Shown piece after piece: positions 1-9,076 of a stretch of DNA of 64,000 nt. The notes under the pieces are model-generated. The model ran no database searches. It worked only from the letters and a program-made list of their open reading frames with translations, and was not told where the DNA came from. How positions within the stretch are numbered: the first letter of the stretch is position 1; the number at the start of each line of letters is the position of its first letter. A program made the position numbers and the translations under genes. This DNA comes from Acidobacteriaceae bacterium (GTDB taxonomy: Bacteria; Acidobacteriota; Terriglobia; Terriglobales; Acidobacteriaceae): the NCBI GenBank assembly GCA_003168355.1, contig PMSQ01000133.1:49550-113549 (forward strand), in the 5' to 3' direction.

Positions 1-506
1 GTGTCGTAATTGCCGACGCCCGTATCCAGGACTTCCACCTTGTCATAGCCCGGAGGCAGGTGGAGATTCAACTTTCGCTCCAGGAACTTCGCCGCGGTAT
101 CGCGCTGCTCGACACCCCACCCAAAGGTCGTCGAATCTCCCAACAGCATGATTCGGTAGACGCCTGCGGGTTTCTGGAACGAATATTCGTTATCGCGGAG
201 CCCCTGCGAGTTAATTTTGACATCCACCCCCATCAGGAACGAATGTCCGTTGGGCACATGAGTAAAGCTTAGCTGTGGATTCGCAACCGGACGCTTAAGG
301 CGCACCGCGTACTTCCACATCTCCATGGAAAAATCTTTGCTGTTGTAGAACTCCACGCGCAACACAACTTCGAGGAACAAAGCCATGAGCAACACTGTGA
401 AAATCAGAAGGGCCAACTGGGCAAACAGGCGCGAGCCCGTGCTGGGCTTGGCCTTGACGTTGGAGACGATACTGCCCTCCGATTTTGTATAGGTTGAGGT
501 TTCCAA
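1..506 (-). CDS. SGNH/GDSL-family membrane-anchored protein, C-terminus cut by window edge
   Basis: About 168 residues are visible. A hydrophobic segment near residues 28-47 suggests an N-terminal membrane anchor. The block-I motif LLGDSTTFGWGV contains the nucleophile Ser of SGNH hydrolases/acyltransferases. I chose a TTG start at 506 because GGGAG lies five bases upstream, an in-frame TAG lies further upstream and no ATG intervenes. Members of this family near polysaccharide genes often add or remove acyl groups on glycans; that role is inferred from context. The catalytic Asp/His block lies outside the window. It is the last visible gene of the minus-strand EPS locus and resembles the SGNH protein at 9077-10300. 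Confidence 0.75.
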   Translation of the reverse strand, partial: METSTYTKSEGSIVSNVKAKPSTGSRLFAQLALLIFTVLLMALFLEVVLRVEFYNSKDFSMEMWKYAVRLKRPVANPQLSFTHVPNGHSFLMGVDVKINSQGLRDNEYSFQKPAGVYRIMLLGDSTTFGWGVEQRDTAAKFLERKLNLHLPPGYDKVEVLDTGVGNYD

Positions 507-639
507 GATGACTCCCAATAATGGTTTCAGACCGAGTCGACGACTCCTGTACCTGGAGCGACGCCGGGTACTATCCTAGCGAATGATACCTGCCTGGGGC
601 GCAGGCTAGATTGCTCGACGGGGGGACGCACAATTGCGG

Positions 640-879
640 TTACTGCTTTCGAGCCCACTGCATATCTTCGACTTCCGCCGGGCGATCCAGCCAAGCGGTG
701 GGTCGAGTCTTGATTCGGAGCGGGTCTGCCAAGAGCCGTACCAGTAGGCCGAAGGGCAGAATTGCAACCGAGTAGAGAACCGTGAGCATTACACGAGCTT
801 GGAACGTGCCGATTTTCTTAGCCAGCCGAGTCCAAGCTTGCCAAAAGCGCTTTAAACCTGACCACATCTGTTTCAGCAT
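640..879 (-). CDS. Small membrane protein, SxtJ-like, of carbamoyltransferase/SGNH neighbourhoods
   Basis: This 79-residue protein has an amphipathic N-terminus and one hydrophobic segment around residues 31-50 (MLTVLYSVAILPFGLLVRLL). It is followed by DPLRIK and a polar tail with Trp and Arg (AWLDRP). This layout matches small uncharacterised membrane proteins that commonly sit beside carbamoyltransferase and SGNH genes in glycan clusters, some annotated SxtJ. Both partners are present in this locus. The function is unknown. It may be a membrane adaptor for the SGNH protein directly downstream. The ribosome-binding site is weak, but the conserved-looking composition argues that it is real. 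Confidence 0.6.
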   Translation of the reverse strand: MLKQMWSGLKRFWQAWTRLAKKIGTFQARVMLTVLYSVAILPFGLLVRLLADPLRIKTRPTAWLDRPAEVEDMQWARKQ

Positions 880-916
880 ATTTGATTTTCGAGAGACTGC
901 AAAGAGAAGAAAGCCT

Positions 917-2962
917 CTATTCTGAGTGTATTGTTTTCAACGACTTACGAACCGAAGCGCGTTTCGGCTGAGGTGCCAGGAACCACGGCACAGTCGTGTC
1001 ATCGCTGCGGAAGAAATTCATCAGCAGATTCGACTCTTTCTCGCTTCCCGCCAGGACGGGGTGAATGCCGTCATCTCTAAGGTCCTGGCAGGTCCAGACC
1101 AGACCATCGCTCCTGGGAAGGAGCCCGTTGGCCCAGGTATAAGGTCCCCAAGAAAGCCATGGCGCCCGCACCGGCCCAACCGAGGGATTGTAGTTCAGCG
1201 ACGGAAGCCCGTTAAGTTGGTCTTCGATCACATTCTTGATCGCAAAAGCCTGCTGGTAAGAGTACGGCTCCGGGTCGGTCGTCCTAATCCCATTGGAGTA
1301 GCCCGCGTAGTAGCGGCTCGAAACATAAGTCATCACCAGGTTAGGAAATAAGGTGTGCAGGTTCTGGATATCGACTTCCAATTCAGCCTGGAGTTGGGCG
1401 GTTGAATTGGTAAAGGTTCCCGACGGTGGCGAGTCAATGGCCATGAGCCAGACCGCGACGACCTGATTGGCGGAAACTCCAGCTGCTGGAAGTAGAGATG
1501 AGATGATCTCGTTCCAGTGTCCATTGTTAGGAGCCTGCAAAATCTTCGCCCCTGCCTGGCTCTGGCCACCATCGACCACCACCAGATTGGGCGAAGTGGA
1601 AGGATCGGCGGTCACGTTCGTCACAAATTGCGCAAAAGATATTTGATTGTCGGACTGGCCGATGGAGAGCAAAACGTATTTGCCCGTGGGATCGGGGTTG
1701 CCATTTACATCGAGCGGCTGGATGGCTTTAGCTAGATTCACTCCATATGCGTCCTGAGCGGCCGGCCGTACGTTGGTCCCGCCGGGATAGAGTCCGCCCT
1801 GTACCCCTTGGTAGGTCCCGGTCCCAAGGTCCGTGATGGGAATGAGGGGATTCAAGGTGGTAGGGTCGTCGTAGGTAATGTTGTTGCAGTTTGCTCCGGT
1901 AGGCGCAGCCACCACAACAGTGAAGGATCGACTTAAAACATTTGGCGGCAAATCGGAATCGGTAAGTTGCATGGTGAAAGAGTCATTACCGTCCACTACT
2001 GTCGACGCAAGCGAGCCGCTGATGACGCCAGAACTCGGCGAAAACACTAGCCCTGAGGGCAGAGCAGATCCTGACGCAAGACCCCACGTGTAGGGAGGAA
2101 CACCACCGGCAGCGGCCAAGGTCGCGGAATATGCCGCACCTTGAGTGGCGCTCGGAAGCGTCGGAAAAGTGGTGCCGGCTAGCGAACCGGTGCTTATTGC
2201 AGTTCCGGACAACGTGAGACCATTCGGCGGTAACACGTCGTAGTAGACCGTCAAAGTACCGGTGGCTGGACCGACCGCAGTACCGAAAAAGCTTACCTGG
2301 ACATTAAACGATTTGCCGGGCTTCACCTCGACGTACTTTGAAAAACCCGACACTATAAAGGGAGGAAACGTACGAACGGCTTCGATCTTGAACGGAGCAG
2401 CTCCCGTGTTGGAGATGGTTACAGTTTGTGAAGCGCTTGCACTGCCCAGTGGTTGGTTCGCGAAGTTTAGCGACGGAGAACTGAGAGAAGACACGGCACT
2501 GGTTGTAACCCCAATACCGGAAAGCGGAACGATGGCGCTGGTTCCGTCCGAGAAGAATACTTGGAATTGACCGCTATAGCTTTGGGCGGCCGTGGGAACG
2601 AACCGTAGATCGAAGTTGAGCGTTTGGCCGGGGATCGCTGAGGCAGGCGCCAGGCCATTCGACAAATAAAATACCGGAAACGGCGTCACGCTGACACTCG
2701 TGACGGTTATCAGCGTGGAACCAGTGTTTTTGACAGTCACCACACCCCCGGCATAGAGGCCTGCGGTAACGGTGGGAAAGGTGATTGACACCGGCGATAC
2801 CAATTCCGAAGCAGCGGCAAGAGCGGTCGCCAGCACGGCTAGCGACAATGCCAAGCCGAGACGCGTAAAAGCCGAGCGCACTCGGCGGGGATTGACGTTC
2901 GACCCCTGCGACCGCGCATACGCAACGTTGAGAACTTGCGACAACTGGGCAGGAATTCTCAT
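917..2962 (-). CDS. Secreted multidomain protein: choice-of-anchor D repeats, Ig-like domain, SGNH-like C-terminal domain
   Basis: The 681-residue protein has a basic N-terminus and a hydrophobic stretch around residues 35-50 that can act as an export signal. Residues 55-260 hold two choice-of-anchor D/ASPM-SPD2-hydin-type beta repeats (F-P-x-V-x-x-G, V-T-I-x-N-T-G). Residues 265-355 resemble a putative Ig (He_PIG) domain, with LPSGLVFSPSSGVISG typical of it. The C-terminal 320 residues contain LLSIGQSDN and end with DDGIHPVLAGSEK, which looks like the Asp-x-x-His block of an SGNH hydrolase. It is probably an extracellular carbohydrate-related esterase or adhesin-like protein. It follows the ligase gene and GAGG lies about eight bases before the ATG. 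The substrate is unknown. Confidence 0.65.
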   Translation of the reverse strand: MRIPAQLSQVLNVAYARSQGSNVNPRRVRSAFTRLGLALSLAVLATALAAASELVSPVSITFPTVTAGLYAGGVVTVKNTGSTLITVTSVSVTPFPVFYLSNGLAPASAIPGQTLNFDLRFVPTAAQSYSGQFQVFFSDGTSAIVPLSGIGVTTSAVSSLSSPSLNFANQPLGSASASQTVTISNTGAAPFKIEAVRTFPPFIVSGFSKYVEVKPGKSFNVQVSFFGTAVGPATGTLTVYYDVLPPNGLTLSGTAISTGSLAGTTFPTLPSATQGAAYSATLAAAGGVPPYTWGLASGSALPSGLVFSPSSGVISGSLASTVVDGNDSFTMQLTDSDLPPNVLSRSFTVVVAAPTGANCNNITYDDPTTLNPLIPITDLGTGTYQGVQGGLYPGGTNVRPAAQDAYGVNLAKAIQPLDVNGNPDPTGKYVLLSIGQSDNQISFAQFVTNVTADPSTSPNLVVVDGGQSQAGAKILQAPNNGHWNEIISSLLPAAGVSANQVVAVWLMAIDSPPSGTFTNSTAQLQAELEVDIQNLHTLFPNLVMTYVSSRYYAGYSNGIRTTDPEPYSYQQAFAIKNVIEDQLNGLPSLNYNPSVGPVRAPWLSWGPYTWANGLLPRSDGLVWTCQDLRDDGIHPVLAGSEKESNLLMNFFRSDDTTVPWFLAPQPKRASVRKSLKTIHSE

Positions 2963-3084
2963 CTTGAGGACCTCATCGTGCCTAAGACTTCTGTCTGGGG
3001 GGAGAAAATCTGGCTGTAGCGGCGAACCTACGGAGTATGATGCAGCTCTCGGCGCTTGTCAAGAGCGCGAGACGCGCCAACACT

Positions 3085-4620
3085 TCACGTTTCAAACGCT
3101 GCTGGAGCGCGACCGCCGTATCGCCGCCGCAAGTATTCCGCGTAGCCTAAAAGAACAAAATACTGGATGGGCGGATGGAGAATTATGAGATTCATCACCA
3201 CCGACCGGGTCGTCACAATGGCAAGCACCGCAACCGACTCGATTGCCAACTGCCGTTCCAGCGACGCCGCCGGGAGAATCCGGAGAAACTTTACCAATAT
3301 CCACCAAGTTCCCACCAAAGCAATGAGGATCGGGAGTGGCCCCCAAATACCGTTGCCCACCAGCACCTCGATATAGTCACTATGCAGAGGCCCGAATCCT
3401 TTTTCACCCAGCTTGGGCCAGATGGCAAAGCCCGCCGCATATGCCCCGAAGCCGGAAAAAGGGCGCTGCTTGAAAACCTGCCACGCAGTTGACCACCACT
3501 GGACACGGCCAGTGAGCGACAACATCTGCATCTTGTTCTGTCCCCGCTGCAGGAAGGCTAACAGCGTGCCGCTCGCGCCCGTCCACGCCAACCCCGCCGC
3601 CGCCACAACGCCCAAAGCGGCGCTAATTCGCAGGCGATTGGTGAAGAGGAGCACAAGAATAGCCCCTATAAAAAACCCTCCCATGGCAGAGCGGGTCTGA
3701 GTGCAAACCATGGTGACAATACCGATCATCAGTACGAAACCGTACCACGCCCGATCGAATTTACGTCCTGCAGCAGGCAACAGTCGGGCAAAAGCAATCA
3801 CGGCAATAATTGCGCCGAATGTTCCCAGAGCGTTCGAACCCTGGCCGGGAAAGACGCCAGAGATGCGGAATTTGAGAACGCCCGACATATATTCTTCGTC
3901 AAACGCGTCCTGGGGCCAGATAGGGGCTTCGATCCACGCAGACGCGACCAAAAGTCCGGTCAGTACCCAAGTCCAATCAAACAGGACTTCATAGGATTCC
4001 ACAGACTGCACGGTGACCAGGATCGCGGCCAGCAAGATCACGTCGGTCAGGTATTCCAAAGACTTGTAGAGGGTGAAAGGGACATTCACGGACCAGAGGG
4101 TCGAGAGTGCGCACATCAGCGCGAAGGCCGCCATCACTCCTACCAGTCCACGAAACAAGGAACTCATCCAGGGCGTGCGGTGGAGCACCAAACGAATGAT
4201 CAATATGAAAGCGGTTATGCCGACCAAACCCACGCGGTACAACGCAGCCGCATCCAACGGGTTCCGCTGCAACTCTCCCATATCGCGAAGCCGGATGACA
4301 AAGCTGCTTGCCAATACGAACAGCCAAAGTGTGTGGTACCAGTGCAGTTTTGGCAACAGCACCCGAAATTTGCTAAAAGCGCGGCCCAAACACCAGAGAA
4401 GATAAACGATGAGTGGCGGTACCACTAGAGCGAGGCCAATCACGGCAGGGGTTCCAAAGCGATGGATCAGATTGCTTCCAGCCATGCTGAACGCTATGCC
4501 GAGCAGTACCAGGAACACAAAGATCAGAAGGTACCGCATTCTCGCCGGCCACACTTCTGACCTCGCCTGCAACCGGACAGGACGTGAGAGAACATCGTTA
4601 GTAGAGATGCGACCGTTCAT
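3085..4620 (-). CDS. O-antigen ligase / Wzy-type polymerase family membrane protein
   Basis: The 511-residue protein has about 12 hydrophobic segments and a long periplasmic loop before the end. That loop contains the sequence HSDYIEVLVGNGIWG, characteristic of the Wzy_C/O-antigen ligase fold (H-x-x-x-E-x-L-x-x-x-G). WzyC proteins polymerise or ligate undecaprenol-linked glycans at the periplasmic face of the inner membrane. In this locus it is the only polymerase candidate. It would act with the flippase (28149-29540), the chain-length regulator (40330-41922) and the priming transferase (36402-37838). Polymerase is the better guess than ligase for a capsule/EPS locus, but sequence alone does not separate them. 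Confidence 0.8.
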   Translation of the reverse strand: MNGRISTNDVLSRPVRLQARSEVWPARMRYLLIFVFLVLLGIAFSMAGSNLIHRFGTPAVIGLALVVPPLIVYLLWCLGRAFSKFRVLLPKLHWYHTLWLFVLASSFVIRLRDMGELQRNPLDAAALYRVGLVGITAFILIIRLVLHRTPWMSSLFRGLVGVMAAFALMCALSTLWSVNVPFTLYKSLEYLTDVILLAAILVTVQSVESYEVLFDWTWVLTGLLVASAWIEAPIWPQDAFDEEYMSGVLKFRISGVFPGQGSNALGTFGAIIAVIAFARLLPAAGRKFDRAWYGFVLMIGIVTMVCTQTRSAMGGFFIGAILVLLFTNRLRISAALGVVAAAGLAWTGASGTLLAFLQRGQNKMQMLSLTGRVQWWSTAWQVFKQRPFSGFGAYAAGFAIWPKLGEKGFGPLHSDYIEVLVGNGIWGPLPILIALVGTWWILVKFLRILPAASLERQLAIESVAVLAIVTTRSVVMNLIILHPPIQYFVLLGYAEYLRRRYGGRAPAAFET

Positions 4621-4768
4621 CGCTTTGCGTTCGGAACTCTATTGGCGCTCGATCGGATCATTGCGAAATCGTCCCGGCGCCGGATTCCAGTGGCTGTGCA
4701 GGGCCGCAACCGAAAGCCTACGATCGGATGCGGCCCGGAAAATGGTTCACTTCGTCTGAAGCCTGCAA

Positions 4769-6280
4769 TCAGTTGCAGCCCGCAAACTTGAACGAAGCGA
4801 TGCGCGTATTCCAAGTCTTGGATCCCTGCTGACTATAGTACTGATTGGTGAACCAGAAAGTACAATCGTCCACGGGATCGATAGACAGGCTGGTATAGCC
4901 GCCCCAACTGGTGTTGAAAACCTGGTTGCCCGCGCCTTGAATCACGCTGACCTCCGTTTCCAGTGTGCCCAGAGCGTCTGTCGGAACACGCCCGGTATAG
5001 AGGATTGCCGGATACTGAGTGGCGCTGGAAGCGCTGTAGCCAAGGGCGATATCGCCAACGTCATCCTGGGCGATGGTGCCCATCCAACGGCTCGTATTGT
5101 CGGGCTCAAACGCACCCCACTGATAGAGAGTTGGTGTAGCGGGAGTGCGGACCTCATACCAACGACTGGCGGAGTACGCGCTTGTCGCCGGGTCTATGGA
5201 ATGCGTCGCCAGAATGGATTCATAGGTGCCGAAGTTGCGATACGACAGGCGATACATTAGCCGATCGCTCCAACCCTGCAAAAGCGAGGGGGGATAGCAA
5301 TTTGGCTGAGGCGTACATCCCAAAGGCGGCGTGGCTAATTGGGGGATGCACACGCCACTTCGCCCGGGACAGGCCGGAGTATAGGCCGGAACTGCGACGC
5401 TGGTGGGCCCGGTGAACGTCGAGTTTGTTGGAGTTGTGAAATCGACGTGGAATTGCCAGACGTTAAGCGCGCTCTTGCCGAGGTTCATAAAGTAATTCGG
5501 TGAACCGGTGGGCGGAGGAGTAGGACCATCCAGATCGGAGGGCAGCAAACTTTCAAAAGTGTTCGGAGGCTGGAAGCAGACCGGCGCCGCGGCAGTGGTC
5601 CCAGCGATCATGCTGGTGCGGTCAAAGGCGCAGACCAGCGGGCTCACAAAGGCGTGTGGCGCGGCGGCGCCAAGCAGGTTAAATGACATATAGTAGGCGT
5701 CCGGCCACACGCCGAACTTTGGGCTGTCCATCTCGTCATTGTCGACGCAGGTAGGACAGAGCGCGGGCAGTTCATAGGAGTAGTGATTGAAAGCGGGAAC
5801 CCCACCTTTCAGGTGCGCGGTAAAGTCTGACTTTTGAGAAATGGCCAGGCATAGATAAGTGGGCGAATTAACGGGGTAAATATGCCGCGCCACGATCCAG
5901 ACCGAGGCCAGTCGATCGTAGAGCACAAGAGTTTGGCCGCCTCCTGTACCTGCGCACGGGGGAGCAGATCCTTTCCACAACCCGTCCGTGGCGTAAGGGC
6001 CCCATACCAGAGCGCCAGTAGCTTTGTTCCAAACCGCAAAATTCCCGCTACCTGTACTGCCCGTCACCGTTCCGGTTGCATTTTCGAACTGAACGTATTG
6101 GGTGGCGCCGACGGCGCCATTGACATCGGGATTGGCAACCCCATTGAGTATGCTGGCGGCCATACCATCGAAATTAAAAGTGGGCGTAGGAATCTGAGCC
6201 GTTGCAGAGGTTGTGCCAAATACCAACCAGGCGCTGAGAACCATCCAACCACAGAGTGAGAAACTGTTTATCTTTTTCAT
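4769..6280 (-). CDS. Secreted protein of unknown function
   Basis: A clear signal peptide covers residues 1-29 (MKK start, hydrophobic WMVLSAWLVFG, A-T-A-Q cleavage region). The mature part is about 470 residues, rich in aromatic, Gly, Ser, Thr and Pro, with several CxxC-like pairs (CPTCV, CTPQPNC) that suggest disulfides outside the cytoplasm. Segments such as SVWIVARHI and DIALGYSAS recur in proteins with beta-propeller-like folds, but I cannot name a family. It lies between the ligase and the beta-helix protein, so a role at the cell surface or with the polysaccharide is likely. No catalytic motif was found. Confidence 0.6.
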   Translation of the reverse strand: MKKINSFSLCGWMVLSAWLVFGTTSATAQIPTPTFNFDGMAASILNGVANPDVNGAVGATQYVQFENATGTVTGSTGSGNFAVWNKATGALVWGPYATDGLWKGSAPPCAGTGGGQTLVLYDRLASVWIVARHIYPVNSPTYLCLAISQKSDFTAHLKGGVPAFNHYSYELPALCPTCVDNDEMDSPKFGVWPDAYYMSFNLLGAAAPHAFVSPLVCAFDRTSMIAGTTAAAPVCFQPPNTFESLLPSDLDGPTPPPTGSPNYFMNLGKSALNVWQFHVDFTTPTNSTFTGPTSVAVPAYTPACPGRSGVCIPQLATPPLGCTPQPNCYPPSLLQGWSDRLMYRLSYRNFGTYESILATHSIDPATSAYSASRWYEVRTPATPTLYQWGAFEPDNTSRWMGTIAQDDVGDIALGYSASSATQYPAILYTGRVPTDALGTLETEVSVIQGAGNQVFNTSWGGYTSLSIDPVDDCTFWFTNQYYSQQGSKTWNTRIASFKFAGCN

Positions 6281-6827
6281 TTATAATCCGTTTCTGACCG
6301 CAGAGAGCGCCGGAAGCCTTATTCAGCGAAACTCACTCGCAGGAAGCTTACCGAAACACTACGTCCTGGGAACTCTCCTTGCAGGTCGCGAACCTTCATT
6401 TGTTACTGCAGAATCAAGCACTTACAAGCAAAATACAACTTGATCCATGAAATGGTTTTCCACTTGGGGCCAAACAACTTCCTCGCGCTTTTTTCCGCGT
6501 AAGGAGGTGAACTTACTAGGGGGCCGAGTTGTCCGGCGCGACTGGCCCCTTGGAGTCGGTCCAATTGGCTGGGCAGAAAGCAGACGGGGGAAACTGGGAG
6601 AAATGAAGCCGGTTGCGGGGAGCGCAAACGTGACTCGCATTGTGCGTGACGCACCTGCCGCCAAAACTGACAACGCCGTTGGCTCCGGGGATCATCATCT
6701 GAGAGATCGGCAGGGCTGCGCGAACATCAATTCGTGCAGCCCTACCGAGTGGCTTGCGTTCGCTGCGCACCTCTTACAGATGAAAACATCGTGCGACAGC
6801 GACGTTTGGAGACGAACTCAATTGAAC
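6281..6827. other. Intergenic region, 547 bp, no gene supported
   Basis: This gap separates two secreted-protein genes transcribed leftwards. No reading frame has convincing composition. A perfect Shine-Dalgarno-like string (AAGGAGGTGA at 6501-6510, plus strand) is not followed by a usable start codon. Because the next gene (4769-6280) begins here, the gap probably holds its leader and an internal promoter, but I could not pin down promoter boxes. Confidence 0.5.
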
Positions 6828-8762
6828 CTAGGGAACAACCAGTGAAAGAGTAGTGGAATGAGTGATGCTCCCGGTATTGCCAAAGATCGTGATGGGATAG
6901 GTTCCGGGAGGCGTGTTCTGGCTGGTGGTGATTGTCAACGCAGAAGTGCCGGAAGTGCTGATCGAGGCTGGCAGAAAGCTGGCCTTTGCACCCGGAATCG
7001 AAGAAACACCCGCCACGCTTAAACTAATCGTTCCACCCAGATTTCCGAGAGCCTGACTGGTCACACTAGCCGTGGCAACACTCTTGGAAACAGTCAGAGG
7101 ACCGACGGTGCTGGGGACAAGTATGTAATCAGGAGTTCCCGGTGAGACTTGACAGGCCGACGGGTTAGCGACAGCAGACCATGCGGAATTCTGATCTTGC
7201 CCCGTCATGTTCTGCCAGCCTCCGAAATCGACCTTCGTCCCCACCCTGGGATCCGGCACAGCAAAGGCACTTGTGCTCGTCGCCCACCAGGTATTGTGAG
7301 CCGCACTCAGGGTTGACGTGAAGGTTGTCCAATCGGAACCACCCAGAGAGTCATCAAAGACTCGATCGGTGGAAGAGCCGGCTATTTGGTTGTTATTGAA
7401 AGTCAGGTTACGTGTTACGAGTTGATAAACCTGGCCTGTTTCCCAATTGGTGACGCTGATCCCACCCAAAACACCGCTCAAAGTGATCTGATTCACACCG
7501 TTACCGTAGAAATTATTTCCAGTAAAGGAAATTCCGGTGGAATCGCGAACGACAAGACCTCCTGCGTTGGTCGCGTAGGATGCCAAGTCGTTTGCACAGA
7601 GGCTGACCTTGGAAATCGTCATTGGTCCCTCACTCTTTTCCAGCAGGAAACCGTTGACGTTGCCCACCGCAACGACAGAATTCAGGTTCACGTTCGCATT
7701 GTCGGTATCAAAGTGCACCGATAATGTCTGGTTGTAAAGAGCTGTGAGGTTCTGAAAGGTTCCATCGTGGTCCAACATGAAATGGAAGGCGGCGGCGTCA
7801 AAAGCATAAAAAGCTCCTTGAGCTCCGCGCCAGTTGTTGTAATTTGCGGTATCGGACTGCCACAGGCCATATTTGACCTGATAGGTGGCCATGCCCGCTT
7901 GGCCGTTATGATTGCCTATACTGTTTTGAACCGTGAAATTCTGCGGCGTGGTCAGGGATAGACCCGTGGCATTGTTCCACTGAAACGTGTCCGTATCGAT
8001 GAGGATGTTGTTGGCGTTATTCTCGAAGAAAACAGCGCCATACATACGGCAGGAATTCGCATATTGAAAGGTCAAGCCCCGCAAGACGACATTGGACTCA
8101 CCGAGATCAGTAAACAGAGTGGGACGTGTGGCCACTTCCACCGTCGCCGTACTCATGTTGGTTCCTGCCGGGGGCCAAACATACAGCGTGGCATTGGCCT
8201 CGTCGGGGAAGAAGGTACCGGATTGCATCGCGGCCAGGGCAAGGACCTCCGTCAAAGGCGTGCCGTTCACGATGACCATCTCCTGGCGTAAAACAATATT
8301 CTGCTCGGTAGGTCCACGAGTAGTAGCCGCGCATTCGCCCCACTGGTAAGGCCAGGCCTGGGTGTGAATGCTGGAATTACCGCTATACGGTACCCAGCCG
8401 GTCCACACATCTGCCCCGGACACGATCACCGTACCGGGAGTGGCGGCGCCGAATGTGATCGGCAGGGAGGTGGTCCTGAAGGTTTTCCCGATTGAAACCG
8501 CCTCGCGATAGGTTCCCGGGTTGATGATGACTTTGCTCCCGATGCTTTGGTAGTTATTGTTCAACGCCATTTGTGCAGCTGCACTGATGGTTTTCAACGG
8601 CTCGCTCTGGCTTCCGGGATTGCTGTCGGACCCTTTGGTTCCATCGACATAGATGGAAGCGGTTTCCAGACTTTCCTTCACGTTGGCCTGGCACCAAAGA
8701 AGTGTAGGTAAGAGAAATATTAGAAATGCGGAGAATTTTTGCGCCGTACGCGAAGCAAACAT
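6828..8762 (-). CDS. Secreted right-handed parallel beta-helix protein (DUF1565/pectate-lyase-like)
   Basis: I place the start at the ATG at 8762, because GAGGGG lies seven bases upstream and a signal peptide follows at once (hydrophobic FSAFLIFLLPTLLWCQA). An ATG-less upstream extension in the same frame lacks both. The mature protein starts with SIYVDGTKGSDSNPGS, the DUF1565 signature seen at the entrance of beta-helix proteins. Asn-rich helix rungs follow (NILIDTDTFQWNNATG, GISFTGNNFYGNG). The last 100 residues look like an Ig-type domain. Length is 644 residues. Members include polysaccharide lyases, epimerases and adhesins. Given the EPS context, cleavage or modification of the exported glycan is plausible but unproven. 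Confidence 0.75.
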   Translation of the reverse strand: MFASRTAQKFSAFLIFLLPTLLWCQANVKESLETASIYVDGTKGSDSNPGSQSEPLKTISAAAQMALNNNYQSIGSKVIINPGTYREAVSIGKTFRTTSLPITFGAATPGTVIVSGADVWTGWVPYSGNSSIHTQAWPYQWGECAATTRGPTEQNIVLRQEMVIVNGTPLTEVLALAAMQSGTFFPDEANATLYVWPPAGTNMSTATVEVATRPTLFTDLGESNVVLRGLTFQYANSCRMYGAVFFENNANNILIDTDTFQWNNATGLSLTTPQNFTVQNSIGNHNGQAGMATYQVKYGLWQSDTANYNNWRGAQGAFYAFDAAAFHFMLDHDGTFQNLTALYNQTLSVHFDTDNANVNLNSVVAVGNVNGFLLEKSEGPMTISKVSLCANDLASYATNAGGLVVRDSTGISFTGNNFYGNGVNQITLSGVLGGISVTNWETGQVYQLVTRNLTFNNNQIAGSSTDRVFDDSLGGSDWTTFTSTLSAAHNTWWATSTSAFAVPDPRVGTKVDFGGWQNMTGQDQNSAWSAVANPSACQVSPGTPDYILVPSTVGPLTVSKSVATASVTSQALGNLGGTISLSVAGVSSIPGAKASFLPASISTSGTSALTITTSQNTPPGTYPITIFGNTGSITHSTTLSLVVP

Positions 8763-9076
8763 TGGGGGACCCCTCGCGAAAAAGAATGTGGCGACAAGTT
8801 CTGTCTGCCGCCGCACCCCATCCATTCCCGCTCAGGCCGAGTTCCTTGAGGGGTGATGAGGCTATGTGAACGATAGTTGACGTTCACAGTTCGCGAATAG
8901 ATGCCACTAGGGCATGGGGAGCCGTTAAACTGGCCCATGGAAGGTCCTTCTACAAGTACAATGCCGCCGATCGATACGGCAAACGAAAGGAGTGAACTGA
9001 CGTAATCTAAAGGTCCGAACCGCACGGTTCGTGGGTGTTCAATTGGAGGGTCGTCCGCCGCATTCTTAGAATGCTG
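8763..9076. other. Intergenic region, 314 bp, no gene supported
   Basis: The gap lies between the SGNH gene and the beta-helix gene on the same strand. A possible minus-strand frame of about 100 codons overlaps the 5' end of the beta-helix gene and has no ribosome-binding site or recognisable motif, so I do not call it. Nothing else stands out except the GAGGGG ribosome-binding site of the next gene at its left end. Confidence 0.5.

Noticed and set aside
6447..6845. Plus-strand frame and a perfect Shine-Dalgarno-like AAGGAGGTGA at 6501-6510
   Set aside because: No start codon lies at a suitable distance after the string. The frame around it has no protein-like composition and runs into the 3' end of the beta-helix gene.
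8720..9025. Minus-strand frame of about 100 codons between the SGNH and beta-helix genes
   Set aside because: It overlaps the signal-peptide region of the beta-helix gene in another frame and lacks a ribosome-binding site and motifs.
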